NCBI GenBank assembly: GCA_021817355.1
Contig: JAKAVI010000200.1
Span: 1 to 18,129, forward strand
Source of the DNA: Pseudomonadota bacterium
Lineage (GTDB): Bacteria; Pseudomonadota; Alphaproteobacteria; Micropepsales; Micropepsaceae
Length of the DNA stretch: 18,129 nucleotides
Reading direction: 5' to 3'
The position numbers and the translations under genes were made by a program. The notes under the pieces were generated by a model. It was given only the letters and a program-made list of their open reading frames with translations. It was not told the DNA's origin and did not search any database. This document shows, one piece after another, positions 16,121 to 18,129 of this stretch; positions within the stretch are counted from its first letter, which is position 1; each line of letters begins with the position of its first letter.

Positions 16121-16450
16121 GTGCGCCGGGAGACCGGCAAGGAGGTGTGCCTGGCATGGGCACTGGATTGGAGGTGAAAGTCCTTCGCGGGGCGAGTTGG
16201 TAGCAACCGCGAGCTGGAGGCAACTGCACGTAGGGGCGGCCGTCGTGAGACGCCTGACCCGTCGCCGTGAGGCCGTGTGGGGAAGAAGCCCGAGGCGAAC
16301 CGCAGCACCGAATGAAAGTGAAGCCCTGAACAGGCCGGTCCGACCGGGTGAGCGTGCCTTCGAACGCGATGCCCAAAATCCAACCGAGGTCGGATTGGTA
16401 ATGGGGACGGCGGCGGCGGGACATCCAGTGCACCTTACCCACTCAATTGT
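16121..16450 (+). ncRNA. Group II intron, 5' domain I fragment (no reverse transcriptase)
   Basis: The segment begins with the bacterial group II 5' boundary GTGCG. It is followed by a GCCGG-GAGA-CCGGC hairpin with GNRA loop, a GTGCC/GGCAC stem, and the characteristic phrase ATTGGAGGTGAAAGTCC (16169 onward). Further on come GAAGCCCGAGGCGAACC and a CCGGTCCGACCGG hairpin, all typical of domain I in bacterial introns that carry a reverse transcriptase. No domain IV reading frame, domain V or 3' end follows; sequence from about 16451 is AT-richer and unrelated. It is therefore a truncated copy that cannot splice alone. The 3' limit is approximate. Confidence 0.7.
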
Positions 16451-16763
16451 TCAGCAGACCCGTAACAGACTGTTTTTATTTGAAAAAGCCTTCCAACCGC
16501 CGCCTCGTCCCGTCAGCCATACCGTCAAAAACCTTGACTGTTGATTTCATTGGGAAATTTAGGCCGCCTGAAAATCCCTCCTATCGTCATCTATCGCCAG
16601 TGGTCACTAAATCGCGTCATCGCTTCACTCCGGGCGACATCGATCGGCGCCAGGATTGCAAACAGGAAATACCGTCAAGGGTCAGAATTACTCAATTTTA
16701 TCTGCATCTTATAAAATTCTCTGGGGCACAGCCAAACCGGATGCGCGCTATTCGCCGACGGCC
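16451..16763. other. AT-richer spacer without a recognised gene
   Basis: No domain is recognised in any frame. The 10-mer ATACCGTCAA occurs twice (16519-16528 and 16669-16678), exactly 150 bp apart. The lower GC and lack of frames suggest decayed mobile DNA. Confidence 0.35.
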
Positions 16764-17165
16764 TCAGGACGGCGAGATCAGTCGCACCTTCGGAAAGTAA
16801 CCTGCATACCGGCGAGCGTCGCGCGTGAGCAGGCTAAGGCCCGAGACGGCGGCATGTGCGCCGATATAGAAATCCGGGAGCGGCGAGGTTCGAACGCCGC
16901 CGCGCCTGCGGTACTCCACAAACGCCCGGCCAGCGACAAATCCGGCTTCATAGGGAAGCGCCAGCCTCCTGAACGCGCCGGCACCGAGGTGACGATCAAG
17001 ATCGCTCATCGTCGCAAACCCGGAGGCGATCTCAGCGTAGATGATTGGGTTGATCGCGACTTCATCACGGTCGGCGGCGTCGCTCAGCGCCGCCTCGGAC
17101 CAGGCCTGCCAGGACGGATCCCTAGTCAGGATATCGATGATGACGTTGGAGTCGACAAGGATCAT
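16764..17165 (-). CDS. vapC: VapC-type PIN-domain toxin (second copy)
   Basis: A 133-residue PIN protein with all four acidic positions visible: Asp5 in MILVDSNVIID, Glu45 in IIYAEIASG, Asp98 in PLPDFYIGAHAA and Asp116 in LLTRDARRY. It is therefore predicted to be an active RNase, and it belongs to a different PIN subgroup from the first copy at 14245-14655. The ATG at 17165 is preferred because the PIN fold starts here. An in-frame TTG at 17180 would overlap the antitoxin stop as TTGA and is a real alternative. It follows its AbrB-type antitoxin by 11 bp. Confidence 0.9.
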   Translation of the reverse strand: MILVDSNVIIDILTRDPSWQAWSEAALSDAADRDEVAINPIIYAEIASGFATMSDLDRHLGAGAFRRLALPYEAGFVAGRAFVEYRRRGGVRTSPLPDFYIGAHAAVSGLSLLTRDARRYAGYFPKVRLISPS

Positions 17166-17176
17166 GGTTGGAGGGC

Positions 17177-17428
17177 TCAACCCTCATCTGCCGAGGGACC
17201 GCGCATGAGCGCCACGATCTCGTCAGTGGACATCTTGAAGTCGCCGCGTCCCCGCAGACCTTCAACGAGCTTTTGGCCCCGTGTCTGTCGACCGCCTCCA
17301 CGCGTCGCCTTGACCAACCGGACAACGCCCGCCTCGATTTCGAACTCGACATCCGTTCCCGGCATGAGACCCGCACGTTCTCGTAGGTCCAGTGGGATGG
17401 TGACCTGTCCCTTGGTGGTAATCCGCAT
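17177..17428 (-). CDS. vapB: AbrB/MazE-type antitoxin of the second vapBC pair
   Basis: An 83-residue protein with an N-terminal swapped-hairpin AbrB domain (MRITTKGQVTIPLDLRERAG, then MPGTDVEFEIEAGVVRLVKA, residues 1-42). A Gly/Arg-rich linker and a C-terminal helix (STDEIVALMRGPS) suited to wrap the toxin follow. The ATG at 17428 has AAGG about 8 bases upstream. It should repress its own promoter, whose -10 region overlaps a 22-bp dyad. AbrB-fold antitoxin plus PIN toxin is a standard VapBC pairing. Confidence 0.9.
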   Translation of the reverse strand: MRITTKGQVTIPLDLRERAGLMPGTDVEFEIEAGVVRLVKATRGGGRQTRGQKLVEGLRGRGDFKMSTDEIVALMRGPSADEG

Positions 17429-17439
17429 CGCTAAAGCCT

Positions 17440-17461
17440 TTCTTACTACGTCAAGTAAGAA
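17440..17461 (-). promoter_or_regulatory. Likely operator of the second vapBC pair
   Basis: TTCTTACT and AGTAAGAA are perfect 8-bp arms around ACGTCA. The dyad lies 12-33 bp before the antitoxin ATG and overlaps the -10 box, the expected place for autorepression. Confidence 0.6.
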
Positions 17462-17486
17462 TACTCCTGACGGAGCTGGAATTCAA
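17458..17486 (-). promoter_or_regulatory. Predicted promoter of the second vapBC pair
   Basis: On the minus strand, -35 TTGAAT (17486-17481) and -10 TATTCT (17463-17458) lie exactly 17 bp apart. The transcription start would fall inside the dyad at 17440-17461. Confidence 0.6.
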
Positions 17487-17544
17487 CTTCTTGTCCAAAT
17501 GAAGCCGGTACCCAGTCTACCGGGAAGGCGGTTCGGGGGTGACA

Positions 17545-17597
17545 AATTCATAACTCCATGGTTATTGATTGGATCGATCACCTTTGCGTTATGAATT
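17545..17597. promoter_or_regulatory. Inverted repeat and possible promoter of arsR
   Basis: AATTCATAAC (17545-17554) and GTTATGAATT (17588-17597) are perfect 10-bp complements, the second ending 2 bp before the ATG. A possible plus-strand promoter, TTGATT (17565-17570) and TTATGA (17589-17594) with 18-bp spacing, lies within it. ArsR proteins bind such dyads, so autoregulation is likely. Confidence 0.5.
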
Positions 17598-17599
17598 AA

Positions 17600-17923
17600 A
17601 TGGCTGCTCCACACGACATGCTGTTCGCGACATTGGCCGACCCCACCAGGCGTGGCATCTTCGAACGGCTGTGCCATGAGGGCGAGCAGACTGTGCATGC
17701 GCTGACCGCGCAGGCGGGTGTCTCCCAACCTGCTGTCTCGAAGCACCTCGGAATCCTGAAACAGGCCGGGCTGGTGCTCGATCGCCGCGACGGCCGCGAG
17801 ACCCATTACCGCGCGCGGCCCGACGCGCTCGCGCCGCTGATCGACTGGACAGGCAAGATGACCGGCTTCTGGCGGAGCCGCTTCGACGAACTCGAAGACC
17901 TACTCAAGAGGATGGACCAATGA
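17600..17923 (+). CDS. ArsR-family transcriptional repressor
   Basis: A 107-residue winged-helix regulator: LFATLADPTRRGIFERLCHE at the start, then the recognition helix region AGVSQPAVSKHLGILKQAGL (about 39-58) and the wing VLDRRDGRETHYRARP. No Cys-rich metal motif (such as CVC) is present, so a metal sensor role is unlikely. It resembles the subgroup paired with SRPBCC/AHSA1 proteins. It has no Shine-Dalgarno, and the predicted -10 box lies 6 bases before the ATG, so the mRNA may be leaderless. ATGA joins its stop to the next start, indicating a two-gene operon. Confidence 0.9.
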   Translation: MAAPHDMLFATLADPTRRGIFERLCHEGEQTVHALTAQAGVSQPAVSKHLGILKQAGLVLDRRDGRETHYRARPDALAPLIDWTGKMTGFWRSRFDELEDLLKRMDQ

Positions 17924-18129
17924 CCGAGATCTCGACCGATACCCAATCCGTCATTATGGAAAGGGAATTCCCTCATCCGCCAGAAAGGGTCTGGCGGGCG
18001 CTGACGCAGCCGCAGCTTATTCAAGAATGGCTGATGAAGAACGATTTTCAGCTCCTGATCGGCCATCCCTTCGAGCTTCGCGGAGATTAGGGCTCGGTTG
18101 CCTGCAAGGTTCTCGAAATCGATCCGAAC
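17920..18129 (+). pseudogene. SRPBCC/AHSA1-domain protein with in-frame amber stop, cut by window end
   Basis: The start overlaps the arsR stop (ATGA). The product begins MTEISTDTQSVIMEREFPHP and continues PPERVWRALTQPQLIQEWLM, the start of an AHSA1 (Hsp90 ATPase activator-like) lipid- or ligand-binding fold. Codon 57 is TAG (18088-18090), where this family usually has Trp (GDW). The same frame then continues with family-like sequence (GSVACKVLEIDPN) to the window edge. TGG to TAG is a single transition, so the gene is either recently broken, miscalled at one base, or read through. As written the product is 56 residues and would not form the fold. Confidence 0.75.

Noticed and set aside
15897..16442. 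Overlapping minus-strand frames of 163 and 181 codons
   Set aside because: They cover the group II intron fragment, which is structured RNA. The translated products are Pro/Ser/Arg-rich with no domain.

Overview
The window looks like chromosomal DNA from an alphaproteobacterium, most likely Hyphomicrobiales (rhizobia or relatives). The basis is protein resemblance only: a cyclic beta-1,2-glucan synthase (NdvB/ChvB type), a CheB-CheR-histidine kinase protein ending in a FixJ-like regulator, a small conserved protein of a type I associate with rhizobia, and rhizobial-looking toxin-antitoxin modules. Some of these families also occur in Burkholderiales, so the assignment is an inference. No tRNA, rRNA, CRISPR array or complete insertion sequence was seen.

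Layout. (1) 1-3716: the 3' end of ndvB, a gene-poor spacer with a perfect GNRA-loop hairpin, two small tandem genes (a one-TM conserved protein and a 57-aa lysine-rich polypeptide), then about 900 bp without a convincing gene. (2) 3717-8120, minus strand: one 1,467-residue signalling protein containing CheB methylesterase, CheR methyltransferase, PAS, histidine kinase, two receiver domains and a LuxR/FixJ helix-turn-helix. It could in principle carry a signal from sensor to promoter within one chain. (3) 8121-9109: non-coding DNA with a 16-bp palindrome and a nested 60-bp inverted repeat, marking the change to accessory DNA. (4) 9110-17428: an accessory block rich in toxin-antitoxin and conflict-type genes. 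It holds a decayed AbiE (type IV TA) pair, a Fic AMP-transferase, a SNF2/SWIM helicase, a vapBC pair (ribbon-helix-helix plus PIN), a stub of another superfamily II helicase, a higBA pair, the 5' end of a group II intron, and a second vapBC pair (AbrB plus PIN). (5) 17545-18129: an ArsR repressor translationally coupled to an SRPBCC/AHSA1 gene that carries an in-frame amber codon.

How the genes relate. The three intact TA pairs are all on the minus strand. Each pair either overlaps by 4 bp or is separated by about 10 bp, and each has an inverted or direct repeat just upstream that could be its autoregulatory operator. Around them lie remnants (AbiE, helicase stub, intron stub, AHSA1 with a stop), which suggests repeated insertion and decay between the older glucan/signalling genes and whatever follows. 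The most unusual single item is the CheB-CheR-HK-REC-REC-LuxR fusion. I did not find a clearly new multi-gene system; the candidates worth testing are listed as findings.
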